In this document: piece by piece, positions 9,547 through 17,865 of the stretch
Layout of the letters: every line of letters begins with the position of its first letter
Numbering within the stretch: the first letter of the stretch is position 1
Source of the DNA: Moraxella sp. K1664
GTDB lineage: Bacteria; Pseudomonadota; Gammaproteobacteria; Pseudomonadales; Moraxellaceae
Reading direction: 5' to 3'
NCBI RefSeq assembly: GCF_039693965.1
Contig: NZ_CP155576.1
Span: 1,798,001-1,862,000 of the forward strand
Length of the DNA stretch: 64,000 nt
Notes under the pieces: generated by a model
Told to the model about the DNA's origin: nothing
What the model saw: the letters and a program-made list of their open reading frames with translations, nothing else
Databases searched by the model: none
Program-made: the position numbers and the translations under genes

Positions 9547-10923
9547 GTGCGTGCTTTAAATGCCATTGACCATGTATTTTTGATGCTTGAAACTCGCAAG
9601 GAGCCGATGCACGTTTCGGGTTTGTGTATTTTTGAGTTGCCTGACGGGGCGGGCGATGATTTTTTGGCAAAGTTGGTGGCAGATATTGAAGTAACTCGCA
9701 CCAAGCCGAGCTTTCCTTTTAATCAAGTGCTAAGCAAGGGGCTGTTTTGGGAGAGAGATGGGGATTTTGATGTCAATCATCATTTTCGCCATGTTGCCCT
9801 ACCCAAACCTGGTGGCACCAAAGAGCTGACCAACTATATCTCACGAGAGCATGGGCTGATGTTGGACAGAGCCAAGCCGTTGTGGGAATTTCATCTCATC
9901 GATGGGCTTGCCCCTGCTCATGACGGTGGCAATGCTCGCTTTGCGTTATTTTTAAAAATTCATCATGCGATGACAGATGGCATTGCCGCCATGCGACTGC
10001 TTCAAATGTCGCTCTCAGCATCCAAAACAGAGAAGATGACCGCCCCGTTTTGGTCGTTATCCACCAAATACCGCAGTCAAATCAACACCATCTTACCCAT
10101 TCACAAACCGCCCCTAAAAATCATCAAAGAACAGCTTGCCACTATCTATCCTGTGGGGCGAGAGTTGGTTAATAGTATCAAAAATCACTTCGGGGAAAAA
10201 AATCCACATTTCACCAGCACCTTTGATGCCCCCAAGTCCATCTTAAACCAAAAAATCAGCAGTTCACGCCAGCTGGCGTTCGTCTCATTTGAAAAAGGGC
10301 GATTTGCAAAGATTGCCGAGCATTTTGGGGCGACGACCAATGATGTCCTGCTTGCCATCTGTGCAGGGGCGTTGCGTGAATATCTACTTGCCCAAGATGC
10401 CTTGCCTGCCAAGCCACTCATTGCCTTTGTGCCGATATCGCTTCGCCGTGATAAAAGTGCCATGGGCAATCAGCTCTCGTTCATTCTCACCAATCTTGCC
10501 ACGCACAAATCCAACCCTGCCGAGCGTCTTTTGAGCATCAAGGCAAGCGTGGATGATGGCAAACAACGATTTTCTCGCATGAATCAGGCACAGGTCATTA
10601 ATTATAGCTTGCTTGCTTATGGCATGGCATTTGCCAATCTAAGCACGGGCGTGATGCCGACCCGCCAAGCCTTTAATCTCATCATCTCAAATGTACCGGG
10701 AGATAACACCCCCATGTATCTAAATGGGGCGAGACTAACGGGGATTTTCCCTGCATCGGTGCTACTAGATGGGCAAGCACTCAACATCACGCTGACCAAT
10801 TATCAAGACAAGATAGATTTTGGCATTACCGCTTGCCAAAGTGCCTTGCCACACATTGAACAGCTGACCCAATTGTTGGAGCAGGAACTGTTGGTGTTTG
10901 AAAAACTGTTACTAAAAGAGTAG
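9547..10923 (+). CDS. Wax-ester synthase / diacylglycerol acyltransferase (WS/DGAT) family
   Basis: A 458-aa acyl-CoA-dependent O-acyltransferase of the AtfA type, which makes wax esters or triacylglycerol from fatty alcohols or diacylglycerol. The catalytic HHxxxDG motif reads HHAMTDG at residues 139-145. The N-terminal condensation-like half begins LNAIDHVFLMLE, and the C-terminal half includes NLIISNVPG, a conserved block of the family. The start is GTG with AAGGA 7 nt upstream; no ATG fits. The family is common in Acinetobacter and relatives. Whether this copy makes storage lipid or acts on another acceptor cannot be told from sequence. Confidence 0.88.
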   Translation: MRALNAIDHVFLMLETRKEPMHVSGLCIFELPDGAGDDFLAKLVADIEVTRTKPSFPFNQVLSKGLFWERDGDFDVNHHFRHVALPKPGGTKELTNYISREHGLMLDRAKPLWEFHLIDGLAPAHDGGNARFALFLKIHHAMTDGIAAMRLLQMSLSASKTEKMTAPFWSLSTKYRSQINTILPIHKPPLKIIKEQLATIYPVGRELVNSIKNHFGEKNPHFTSTFDAPKSILNQKISSSRQLAFVSFEKGRFAKIAEHFGATTNDVLLAICAGALREYLLAQDALPAKPLIAFVPISLRRDKSAMGNQLSFILTNLATHKSNPAERLLSIKASVDDGKQRFSRMNQAQVINYSLLAYGMAFANLSTGVMPTRQAFNLIISNVPGDNTPMYLNGARLTGIFPASVLLDGQALNITLTNYQDKIDFGITACQSALPHIEQLTQLLEQELLVFEKLLLKE

Positions 10924-10933
10924 AATAAAACCC

Positions 10934-11104
10934 TTATGCCACCTGTCGTTTGGGCGTTGCATGCGTGATGGGCGTGGTTAATTTGGCTAGGGTTTGGACA
11001 ATCATGTCGTTACTGATGGTGCGTGTCCTGTTGCCATGAATGACGGTCATGATGGCAGGGCGAGTGCAATGAGTGGCTTGATGATGAGCGGTTTGGCGAG
11101 TCAT
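10934..11104 (-). CDS. Possible 56-aa basic small protein
   Basis: An open frame of 56 codons from an ATG at 11104, with AGG about 9 nt upstream, in the gap between two convergent genes. The product is rich in Thr, Arg and His and contains GNRTRTISNDMIVQTLAKLTTP, which looks like a folded segment, but I do not recognise a family. It ends 10 bp beyond the WS/DGAT stop. It could be a real small gene or chance. Confidence 0.35.
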   Translation of the reverse strand: MTRQTAHHQATHCTRPAIMTVIHGNRTRTISNDMIVQTLAKLTTPITHATPKRQVA

Positions 11105-11253
11105 GGTTGTACCTGTCTTAATTAAAATTAGTGGCGGGTTACAGGTTTAGTGTAGCTCAATTAAGAAGCAGGAACAACCATTTTTCGCCATTTTGCTTGA
11201 TAAATTGTAAATAGATGTTTCGTTTATGACTGGTTGATGACAAACCCTGATGA

Positions 11254-12186
11254 TTATCGTAAGCTCTTTGGTAGAGAAAAGGTAACATTCTCTTCGATGC
11301 CCGACAGCTCGGTTGGTGTATCCGCCCCCCAGTCTTGTAGGGTGTCTAGCACTTCTTTGATGAGCACTTCGGGGGCAGACGCACCTGCGGTAACACCCAC
11401 ACGATCCACGCCATCAAACCACGCCCTATCCATCTGAGAAGCGTTATCAATGAGATACGCCTTTGCTCCGAGTCGTTCGGCAAGCTCTCTTAGACGGTTG
11501 GAGTTCGATGAGTTGGGTGAGCCGACCACCAGTACAATCTCACATTCTTTTGCCAAAGATTTCACCGCATCTTGGCGGTTTTGAGTGGCATAGCAAATGT
11601 CATCTTTTCTTGGAGCGTTGATTTGGGGGAATTTGTCTTTTAGGGCATCGATGACTTGAGCGGTGTCGTCCATGGATAAAGTGGTCTGCGTGACAAAGGC
11701 AAGCTCTTTGTCCGCCCCAAAATCCAAATTCGCCACGTCATCCACATCTTCGACCAGATGAATGCGACCGCCAAAACTGGTGTCAAACCGCCCCATCGTG
11801 CCTTCGACTTCGGGGTGTCCTGCGTGTCCGATGAGAATGGCGTCCATACCGCCTTTGGCAAATTTGCCAACCTCGATATGCACTTTGGTAACCAAAGGGC
11901 AAGTGGCATCAAACACAGTCAAATCTCGGCGTGTCGCTTCATCTTCGACCGCCTTGGATACGCCATGAGCGGAGAAAATCACAATCGCCCCATCAGGTAC
12001 TTCGTCAAGCTCTTCGACAAACACCGCCCCACGGCGAGCCAAGTCTTCGACCACAAATTTGTTGTGGACGACTTCATGGCGGACATAGATGGGCGGATTA
12101 AAACGGCGTAAGGCTTCATTGACAATGGCAATGGCACGGTCGACACCAGCACAAAAGCCACGGGGATTGGCAAGTAGGATTTGCAT
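11254..12186 (-). CDS. ispH: 4-hydroxy-3-methylbut-2-enyl diphosphate reductase IspH
   Basis: The last enzyme of the MEP isoprenoid pathway, reducing HMBPP to IPP and DMAPP with an Fe-S cluster. The three cluster cysteines are present at Cys12 (PRGFCAGV), Cys96 (DATCPLVT) and Cys198 (DDICYATQ); the HEVVHN and SAHGV motifs are also present. The length of 310 aa is normal. It is divergent from gmk with 131 bp between the starts. Confidence 0.96.
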   Translation of the reverse strand: MQILLANPRGFCAGVDRAIAIVNEALRRFNPPIYVRHEVVHNKFVVEDLARRGAVFVEELDEVPDGAIVIFSAHGVSKAVEDEATRRDLTVFDATCPLVTKVHIEVGKFAKGGMDAILIGHAGHPEVEGTMGRFDTSFGGRIHLVEDVDDVANLDFGADKELAFVTQTTLSMDDTAQVIDALKDKFPQINAPRKDDICYATQNRQDAVKSLAKECEIVLVVGSPNSSNSNRLRELAERLGAKAYLIDNASQMDRAWFDGVDRVGVTAGASAPEVLIKEVLDTLQDWGADTPTELSGIEENVTFSLPKSLR

Positions 12187-12261
12187 GAAAAATTTCCAAA
12201 TAACTCAACATCAAAACGGCTTACTTTACCATAATTTGTCGTTTTAAGATATGTTAATTTG

Positions 12262-12270
12262 TGTTATAAT
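12262..12270 (+). promoter_or_regulatory. Extended -10 promoter of gmk
   Basis: TGT-TATAAT lies 48 bp upstream of the gmk start in the ispH-gmk divergent region. Confidence 0.5.
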
Positions 12271-12317
12271 TTCTCAACATCTATCATTTATTTTGTTAAA
12301 TCAAGCTGGTTGAGTCT

Positions 12318-12950
12318 ATGAATGCACCAAACCCCACCCAAGGCACGCTTTTTATCATCACCGCCGCCTCAGGCACAGGCAAGACATCACTGGTCAAGGA
12401 GCTACTCGCCACTACCAAAAATCTCGTGGTCAGCGTCTCGCACACCACCCGTGAGCCTAGACGTGGTGAGATTGATGGCGAGCATTATTATTTTACTGAC
12501 ACAGATGAGTTCATCCGTTTGGTGGGGGAGAGTGAGTTTTTGGAGCATGCTGAAGTGTTTGGCAATTATTATGGCACCAGTAAGACAGCGGTCAATGATT
12601 TGCTCGGTGCGGGCATGGACGTGATTTTGGAGATTGATTGGCAAGGGGCGTTGCAAGTCAAAAAACTCATTCCCCAAGCGGTGATGATTTTTATCCTACC
12701 GCCAAGCCGCGATGCCCTGCGTAGCCGTCTGATGAACCGTAACCAAGACGCCACCAAAGTCATCGAAACCAGACTGGCAGGGGCGGTGCGTGAAATGCAA
12801 GAGTATGTAAACTTTGACTATGTGGTGATTAACGATGATTTTGGTGTAGCTTTATCCGAGATAAAAGCCATCATCACTGCCTATCGCCTTGCCATTGACA
12901 AGCAAACGGTACGCCATGAAAAATTAATCAGTCAGTTATTGGTGAGTTAG
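12318..12950 (+). CDS. gmk: Guanylate kinase
   Basis: Phosphorylates GMP to GDP. The P-loop is AASGTGKTS (about residues 14-22). The GMP-binding region follows as [19 protein letters not shown], and the lid-side RLMNR sits at about 135-139. At 210 aa it has the usual length. The order gmk-rpoZ-spoT is conserved in gammaproteobacteria and links GTP supply, RNA polymerase and ppGpp turnover; here a repeat element lies between rpoZ and spoT. Immediately after the stop, the sequence GGCGTGCC resembles one end of the family 1 repeat without a partner. Confidence 0.95.
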   Translation: MNAPNPTQGTLFIITAASGTGKTSLVKELLATTKNLVVSVSHTTREPRRGEIDGEHYYFTDTDEFIRLVGESEFLEHAEVFGNYYGTSKTAVNDLLGAGMDVILEIDWQGALQVKKLIPQAVMIFILPPSRDALRSRLMNRNQDATKVIETRLAGAVREMQEYVNFDYVVINDDFGVALSEIKAIITAYRLAIDKQTVRHEKLISQLLVS

Positions 12951-12994
12951 GGCGTGCCAAACCTTAATTTTCCGCTTTTAAAATAGTAAAAATC

Positions 12995-13003
12995 TGTTAT
13001 AAT
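12995..13003 (+). promoter_or_regulatory. Extended -10 promoter of rpoZ
   Basis: TGT-TATAAT lies 34 bp upstream of the rpoZ start. Confidence 0.5.
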
Positions 13004-13036
13004 AGTAGATTGTTATCAATGTAAAGAGTGTGATTT

Positions 13037-13297
13037 ATGGCACGAGTGACGATTGAAGATTGTTTGGATACGGTAGATAACCGTTTTGATTTGATTTTGG
13101 TGGCGTCAAGACGAGCACGTCAGCTTGCCACAGGGCGTGCCGACCCATTGGTGACTCCCGAAGGCGATAAGCCAACTGTGCTTGCTTTGCGTGAGATTGC
13201 CGATGGTCATGTGACCCGTGCGATTTTAGATAAGCCCGAAGAAGTGTATGTGAAAAAAGAACCGCCACCGTTTGACCCGATGGCTAACGGTTTTTAA
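13037..13297 (+). CDS. rpoZ: RNA polymerase omega subunit
   Basis: An 86-aa omega subunit, which helps assemble beta-prime and in proteobacteria forms part of the ppGpp site 1. The family block [29 protein letters not shown] at the N-terminus is unmistakable. It lies 87 bp after gmk with its own extended -10 and is followed by a terminator, so it can be transcribed alone. Confidence 0.95.
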   Translation: MARVTIEDCLDTVDNRFDLILVASRRARQLATGRADPLVTPEGDKPTVLALREIADGHVTRAILDKPEEVYVKKEPPPFDPMANGF

Positions 13298-13315
13298 AAA
13301 ATCGTATACAACCCT

Positions 13316-13345
13316 AAAAACCATGCTTTTGGCATGGTTTTTTTT
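13316..13345 (+). terminator. Intrinsic terminator after rpoZ
   Basis: AAAAACCATGC pairs with GCATGGTTTTT and is followed by a long T run. Confidence 0.85.
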
Positions 13346-13503
13346 GTTTTGTCATTCATTAAAATTTCTGATTTTATCATAAAAATAAGTCCATAAAAAT
13401 GGATAATTTTTCCTTGACAATTTAACGAAAAACTGATTAATTATAAGGTTCGGATTGGGGGTTTTTCGGATACAGCCATACCCCATTTCCAAGAGCTTTT
13501 TGT

Positions 13504-13708
13504 TAGGGCGTGCCTGCCCTTTATAACACTATTTACAATTTAAAAATTTAGAAGTAAATCAACCATTTTTGCATGAAAAATGGCTAAATCTTGTTTTTCT
13601 GCGTCAAAAACTTGTCTGATAGAATAACTATCAGCCTACGTTTTTTCCTTGAAAAACGTGCGATTTTTCTCATTTTTCATTGCAAATATAAAAGGCATGC
13701 ACGCCCTA
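13504..13708. mobile_element. MITE-like repeat, family 1 copy C
   Basis: A 205-bp copy with ends TAGGGCGTGCCTGCC and GGCATGCACGCCCTA, and the uninterrupted centre CCATTTTTGCATGAAAAATGGCTAAATCTTG. It lies between the rpoZ terminator and spoT, ending 40 bp before the spoT start, so it may carry or displace the spoT promoter. The remaining DNA in this gap (13346-13503) is AT-rich and I see no gene in it. Confidence 0.85.
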
Positions 13709-13748
13709 ATTTAAAACCCAATTAACACGTTACCGAGCCAAACCAATC

Positions 13749-15947
13749 ATGTTAGCCAACTACCACGCCGATAATATCCCCACACGTTTTAGTCATCCTT
13801 TGGTGGATGAAGCCAAAGACAGTCTGATGAATGCGGTCAGCTACTTAGATGCCAAAGAGCGGGCGGACGTGCTACGGGCGTGCCATTTTGGCGACATGGC
13901 ACACATCAAGGACAAACGCAAATCAGGCGAGCCGTACATCACGCACCCCATTGCGGTGGCGGAGATTTTGGCGGGGTTTTTGTTGGATAGGGATTCTATC
14001 ATTGCCGCGATTTTGCATGATACGGTAGAAGACACCGAAGTCACCGATGAGCTGGTGGCAAGTGAGTTTGGCGAGACGGTGGCACGACTGGTGGATGGCG
14101 TGACCAAACTAAAATCAGGCAACATGAGCAAACAGCAGTCACAGGCGGCGACCTTTCATAAGATTTTAAATGCCACGCTCATAGACCCCCGTGTACTCAT
14201 CATCAAGCTGTCCGACCGCTTGCATAACATGAGTACCATGGATGCGGTGCGAGAAGAAAAACAAAAATCAACCGCTCGTGAGACGTTGGATTTTTATGTG
14301 CCGTTCGCTCGCATTATGGGGCTAAACGACATCGCTGACTACATCGAGCTTTTGTGTTATCGCAACCTTAACCCTGTCATGTATAACAAATTTAATGACA
14401 AGCTGTTGCAACATGGTTTGGGGCGTAATTTTCAAAAGATTGAGATTAGCACTTATCTACAAAACCTACTAGGACATCTAAACCTAAAAGGACATGTGCA
14501 GGTGCTGGACAACCGTACAAGCATGTATCGGCAATTCTTTAAAAATCGTGGGCAAGCCAATCGCTTGATTCGCCAATATGATTTTGAAGTGGTGCTAGAA
14601 GACATCGGGGCGTGCGACAAACTGGCGTATCATCTCATCCAAAAGTTTGAAATCGCTGACCGTAACATTCAGGACAATATCCGTAAACCCCTAGCAGGGG
14701 GCAATCAGTCGCTGTCGCTGATTTATAAAAAAGATTACAACTTTATTAAAGTCACGCTCATGACCGCGCGCATGAAAGAAGCATCTCGCTTGGGCGTACT
14801 TGGCAACAGCAAAAATGACATCAGTCAGTCCGTGATACAGGCAAGTTTGCGTAATATGAAGGATTTGGCGGCGGTCGAAGGCGAAGATGCAGAAACATCG
14901 CTCAAAGTCATTAATGAGCTCATGAGCTATCTGCATGAGCGTAAAATCGTCTGTTATAGCCCCCAAGGGCGTGCCTATGAGTTACCCCGTGGGGCGACAG
15001 CGTTGGATTTTGCCTATGCGGTCGGGCCTGCCGTGGGCAACATCGCCACAGGGGCGGACATTAATGGCGAGCATGGTAAGCTCGGGTTGGTGTTGGCTGA
15101 TGGCGACACGGTGAGTATTGACATTGACAAAAATGCCACGCCCAAGGCAGACTGGCTTGGTTTTGTGGCGACCAATAAAGCACGCAATGAGATTTTAAAA
15201 TTCCTAAAACGCCTGCCCCACGACCAAAAAGAACATTATGGCAAAGAGGCCTTGATGCGTGCCTTAAAGCCTTATGACAAAACACTAGATGACTTGTCCG
15301 AGCAGGACTGGGCGGATATTTTGGCGTGGCGTGGCGTGGCAAGTCAAAGCGATATTTTCCTGCAAATTGCCACAGGTACGCTACTGCCACAGTTGGTTGT
15401 CTCTCGTCTGTTTAGTGAAGAAGTGGATGTGGCAGACGGGGCGGAGATTACCCAGACCAAGCATTTATTGGCGGGTATTAAGGGCGTGGAGATTACCTTT
15501 GCCAAATGCTGTAACCCCATGTATGGCGATAGTATCGTCGGACACCTGTCGGCACGTCAAGGGCTAACCGTCCATCGTCATAAATGCTATTCGCTAGAAA
15601 ACATCAGTGTTGAGAATCCTTATCAGGTCATACAGCTCAACTGGAAGTCGGATATCAAGCTTGACCATACCAACTCAGTTGGACAGTTGCATTTTCCTGC
15701 CACGCTCAAAATCCACGCCATGCTAAATGAAGAGCAGATGAGTCAGGCGATTTATGAGCTGCGTGATTTGAACATTGGTATTGAGCAGACATCTGTCAAG
15801 GCAGATGAGAAATCAGGTGGTGGGGTCGGGGCGACCTTTATACAGGTGGTGGTGCGTTCCCGAGCTCATTTAGAAGAAGGTATCATGAAGCTACGCCAAG
15901 TGCTGGGCTATCCTAGTATCATGCGACTGTATCAGATGCCGACCTAA
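13749..15947 (+). CDS. spoT: SpoT-type ppGpp hydrolase with degenerate synthetase domain
   Basis: A long RelA/SpoT-homologue of 732 aa controlling (p)ppGpp. The N-terminal HD hydrolase domain is intact: HFGDMAHIKDKRKSGEPYITHP near 46-67, and HDTVEDT from His90. The synthetase region (about 230-370) is poorly conserved: the expected YxSLH block reads NQSLSL, and the Arg/Lys-rich KxxSxxxK ATP-site block is not recognisable. TGS (about 400-465) and C-terminal ACT (about 655-732) domains are present. Established knowledge is that Moraxellaceae SpoT proteins are described as hydrolase-only; this sequence fits that. A separate RelA would then be the ppGpp source, outside this window. Confidence 0.93.
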   Translation: MLANYHADNIPTRFSHPLVDEAKDSLMNAVSYLDAKERADVLRACHFGDMAHIKDKRKSGEPYITHPIAVAEILAGFLLDRDSIIAAILHDTVEDTEVTDELVASEFGETVARLVDGVTKLKSGNMSKQQSQAATFHKILNATLIDPRVLIIKLSDRLHNMSTMDAVREEKQKSTARETLDFYVPFARIMGLNDIADYIELLCYRNLNPVMYNKFNDKLLQHGLGRNFQKIEISTYLQNLLGHLNLKGHVQVLDNRTSMYRQFFKNRGQANRLIRQYDFEVVLEDIGACDKLAYHLIQKFEIADRNIQDNIRKPLAGGNQSLSLIYKKDYNFIKVTLMTARMKEASRLGVLGNSKNDISQSVIQASLRNMKDLAAVEGEDAETSLKVINELMSYLHERKIVCYSPQGRAYELPRGATALDFAYAVGPAVGNIATGADINGEHGKLGLVLADGDTVSIDIDKNATPKADWLGFVATNKARNEILKFLKRLPHDQKEHYGKEALMRALKPYDKTLDDLSEQDWADILAWRGVASQSDIFLQIATGTLLPQLVVSRLFSEEVDVADGAEITQTKHLLAGIKGVEITFAKCCNPMYGDSIVGHLSARQGLTVHRHKCYSLENISVENPYQVIQLNWKSDIKLDHTNSVGQLHFPATLKIHAMLNEEQMSQAIYELRDLNIGIEQTSVKADEKSGGGVGATFIQVVVRSRAHLEEGIMKLRQVLGYPSIMRLYQMPT

Positions 15948-15963
15948 TACCACGTTTTTGTAC

Positions 15964-15996
15964 AAAAACAAACCCTGCCAATGTGCAGGGTTTGTG
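15964..15996. terminator. Bidirectional terminator between spoT and the M48 protease
   Basis: CAAACCCTGC pairs with GCAGGGTTTG. The A run on the left gives the T run on the minus strand, so it serves at least the minus-strand gene. Confidence 0.65.
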
Positions 15997-16024
15997 TTGG
16001 ACTATGCCATGATGATTTGGCGGG

Positions 16025-16804
16025 TTAGCGTTTGATGGCACGCTCATAGATGGCACGGTTCTCAGGCAGGAGTTTTTCCATTGCTTGAATGCGACTGTCG
16101 TTATTGGGGTGGGTGGAGAGAATGCTACCAACCTTACCACCACCTTGTTTGGCGTTCATCTTTTTCCAAACATTGATGGCGTCAGCGGGGTTGTAACCTG
16201 CCATCGCCATCAATCGCATGCCTAGGGCGTCTGCTTCGTATTCGTGGTGGCGAGAGTAGGGCTTATCAAGTCCGTATTCGTGTAACACGCTCGCCCCGAG
16301 ATTGACCATGTCGGCATTATAGCCCGTGTTGGCTTGGACAGCGGCGGCACCAAGTTGTACCGCTAGGCTAGACAGGACGTTTGCCCCCATTTGTTTTTTA
16401 CTATGTTCTAGTAAAGCGTGAGCCATCTCATGCCCAACAATGACAGCAATCTCACTCTCGGTCAAGTGATAATTCTGGGCCAGCCCTGTGTAGAATGCCA
16501 TCTTGCCACCTGGCATCGCCCATGCGTTTTCTTTTGGGTCTTTGATGACGATCATCTGCCAATCAAAACGCATGCCTGTATTATTTAGAGAGTTGGCATG
16601 CGGTCTTAGGCGGTTAAAGGCACGCTGGATGGTTTTGGCGGTGTTTGATGTGGTATCAATCTGAGCTTTGCTGAGTATTTGATGGTAGTTTGATCCTGCC
16701 TGAGCATTTAGGGTTTTGCTGTCCATGCCTACCATATCAGCAACGGTTGTGCAACCTGATAAAGTCAAAATGACACTAAGTAGGGTAATGCTTGATTTTT
16801 TCAT
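16025..16804 (-). CDS. M48-family metalloprotease lipoprotein
   Basis: A 259-aa zinc protease anchored as a lipoprotein, similar in build to LoiP/YcaL/BepA-type periplasmic M48 proteases that act in outer-membrane protein quality control. The signal peptide ends in the lipobox LSGC (Cys18). The zinc motif is HEMAH, with the third ligand region at HEYEADALG. I chose the ATG at 16804 because it has AGGATAC upstream and gives the lipoprotein signal; the upstream frame to 16963 is non-coding. It is convergent with spoT. Confidence 0.9.
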   Translation of the reverse strand: MKKSSITLLSVILTLSGCTTVADMVGMDSKTLNAQAGSNYHQILSKAQIDTTSNTAKTIQRAFNRLRPHANSLNNTGMRFDWQMIVIKDPKENAWAMPGGKMAFYTGLAQNYHLTESEIAVIVGHEMAHALLEHSKKQMGANVLSSLAVQLGAAAVQANTGYNADMVNLGASVLHEYGLDKPYSRHHEYEADALGMRLMAMAGYNPADAINVWKKMNAKQGGGKVGSILSTHPNNDSRIQAMEKLLPENRAIYERAIKR

Positions 16805-17036
16805 AAAGTATCCTGTAAGCATCCTTATCCCATCTGTCCTAAGAGATGATTTGTTGATTATCATAGCATTTTCAAAATCTAAAAACAATACGGCGAAAGA
16901 ATGATTTAACAGTAAAAAATACTTGAATATTTGGCGTATTTTGTTTAATATGACAAATATCAAAGCAATCTGTCCACTCGGATCGGTTGCTATAAATATA
17001 ACTTTTGCTTCATAAAATTCATAAAAGGAGATTGCG

Positions 17037-17234
17037 ATGTGCTGTCATATTGACCTAAACTCAAAAGATGAAGTTGCTCACTTTTTGGGTAAGACCGAAC
17101 CGAGCATTTTGCCAAAAACCTCTGATAATGTCGCAGGCAATATTGTCTATACTGGCAAGCCTGCCATGAGTCTGTGGGATGAAATCGTGGCTTATTGGCA
17201 AGCCAATAAAATAAACAAACAAATAAATACATAA
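17037..17234 (+). CDS. 65-aa protein of unknown function
   Basis: A short gene with a near-ideal Shine-Dalgarno (AAGGAG, 6 nt before ATG). The product starts MCCHIDLNSKDEVAHFLGK and contains MSLWDEIVAYWQ; it is soluble and has two adjacent cysteines at residues 2-3. I do not recognise the family. It lies 63 bp upstream of ridA on the same strand. Strong translation signals and a sensible amino-acid composition argue for a real gene. Confidence 0.6.
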   Translation: MCCHIDLNSKDEVAHFLGKTEPSILPKTSDNVAGNIVYTGKPAMSLWDEIVAYWQANKINKQINT

Positions 17235-17297
17235 AGATGACAATCAAACATTTAGCATAAACATTGGCATTAACTTTTTAAATGATAGGAGCTGTCC

Positions 17298-17678
17298 ATG
17301 CCAAAACAAATCATTCATACCAATGACGCCCCAAAAGCGGTGGGTACATACTCACAAGCTGTCAAAGTGGGTAATACCGTCTATGTCTCAGGTCAAATCG
17401 GACTTGACCCTGCTACCATGACCTTGCGTAATGGGTTCACCGCCCAAGCCAAGCAAGTATTTGATAATATTGAAGCCATCGCCCGAGCTTCTGGTGGCAG
17501 TTTGGCGGATGTGGTTAAGTTTAATGTATCACTGGATGATTTAAATAATTTTGATGAATTAAATCAAATCTTTGAGTCTCGTCTGACCGCTCCTTATCCT
17601 GCTCGTGCCGCCCTAGAAGTGGCAGCCTTGCCAAAAGGAGCATTGGTAGAGATTGAGGCGATTTTGTATATTGAATGA
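17298..17678 (+). CDS. ridA: RidA family enamine/imine deaminase
   Basis: A 126-aa protein of the YjgF/YER057c/UK114 family, which hydrolyses reactive enamines from PLP enzymes such as threonine dehydratase. The family signature is clear: NDAPKAVGTYSQAVKVG at the N-terminus, VYVSGQIGLDP, and the C-terminal PYPARAALEVAALPKGALVEIE with the catalytic arginine. AGGAG lies upstream of the ATG. A hairpin terminator follows. Confidence 0.93.
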   Translation: MPKQIIHTNDAPKAVGTYSQAVKVGNTVYVSGQIGLDPATMTLRNGFTAQAKQVFDNIEAIARASGGSLADVVKFNVSLDDLNNFDELNQIFESRLTAPYPARAALEVAALPKGALVEIEAILYIE

Positions 17679-17705
17679 ACTTTTTAACTCATCGTGCAAT
17701 CGTAC

Positions 17706-17735
17706 ATAAGGGCGAACACCGCCCTTATTTATTTG
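17706..17735 (+). terminator. Terminator after ridA
   Basis: AAGGGCG pairs with CGCCCTT and is followed by ATTTATTT. The stem is short but the position fits. Confidence 0.55.
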
Positions 17736-17865
17736 GTGTTTATTTGGTGTTAAAACATATCCATCTTATGGTATGTGGGATATTTGCCATAAAAATGTCT
17801 GTTTAATACTCTGATGTTTAATAATGCCTTTATTTATAATGTCTTGTTTTTGTAAAGATGACACT

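Noticed and set aside
12948-12962. GTTAGGGCGTGCC right at the gmk stop codon
   Set aside because: It resembles one end of the family 1 repeat, but no second end is found nearby; a coincidence or solo end, not enough for an element.
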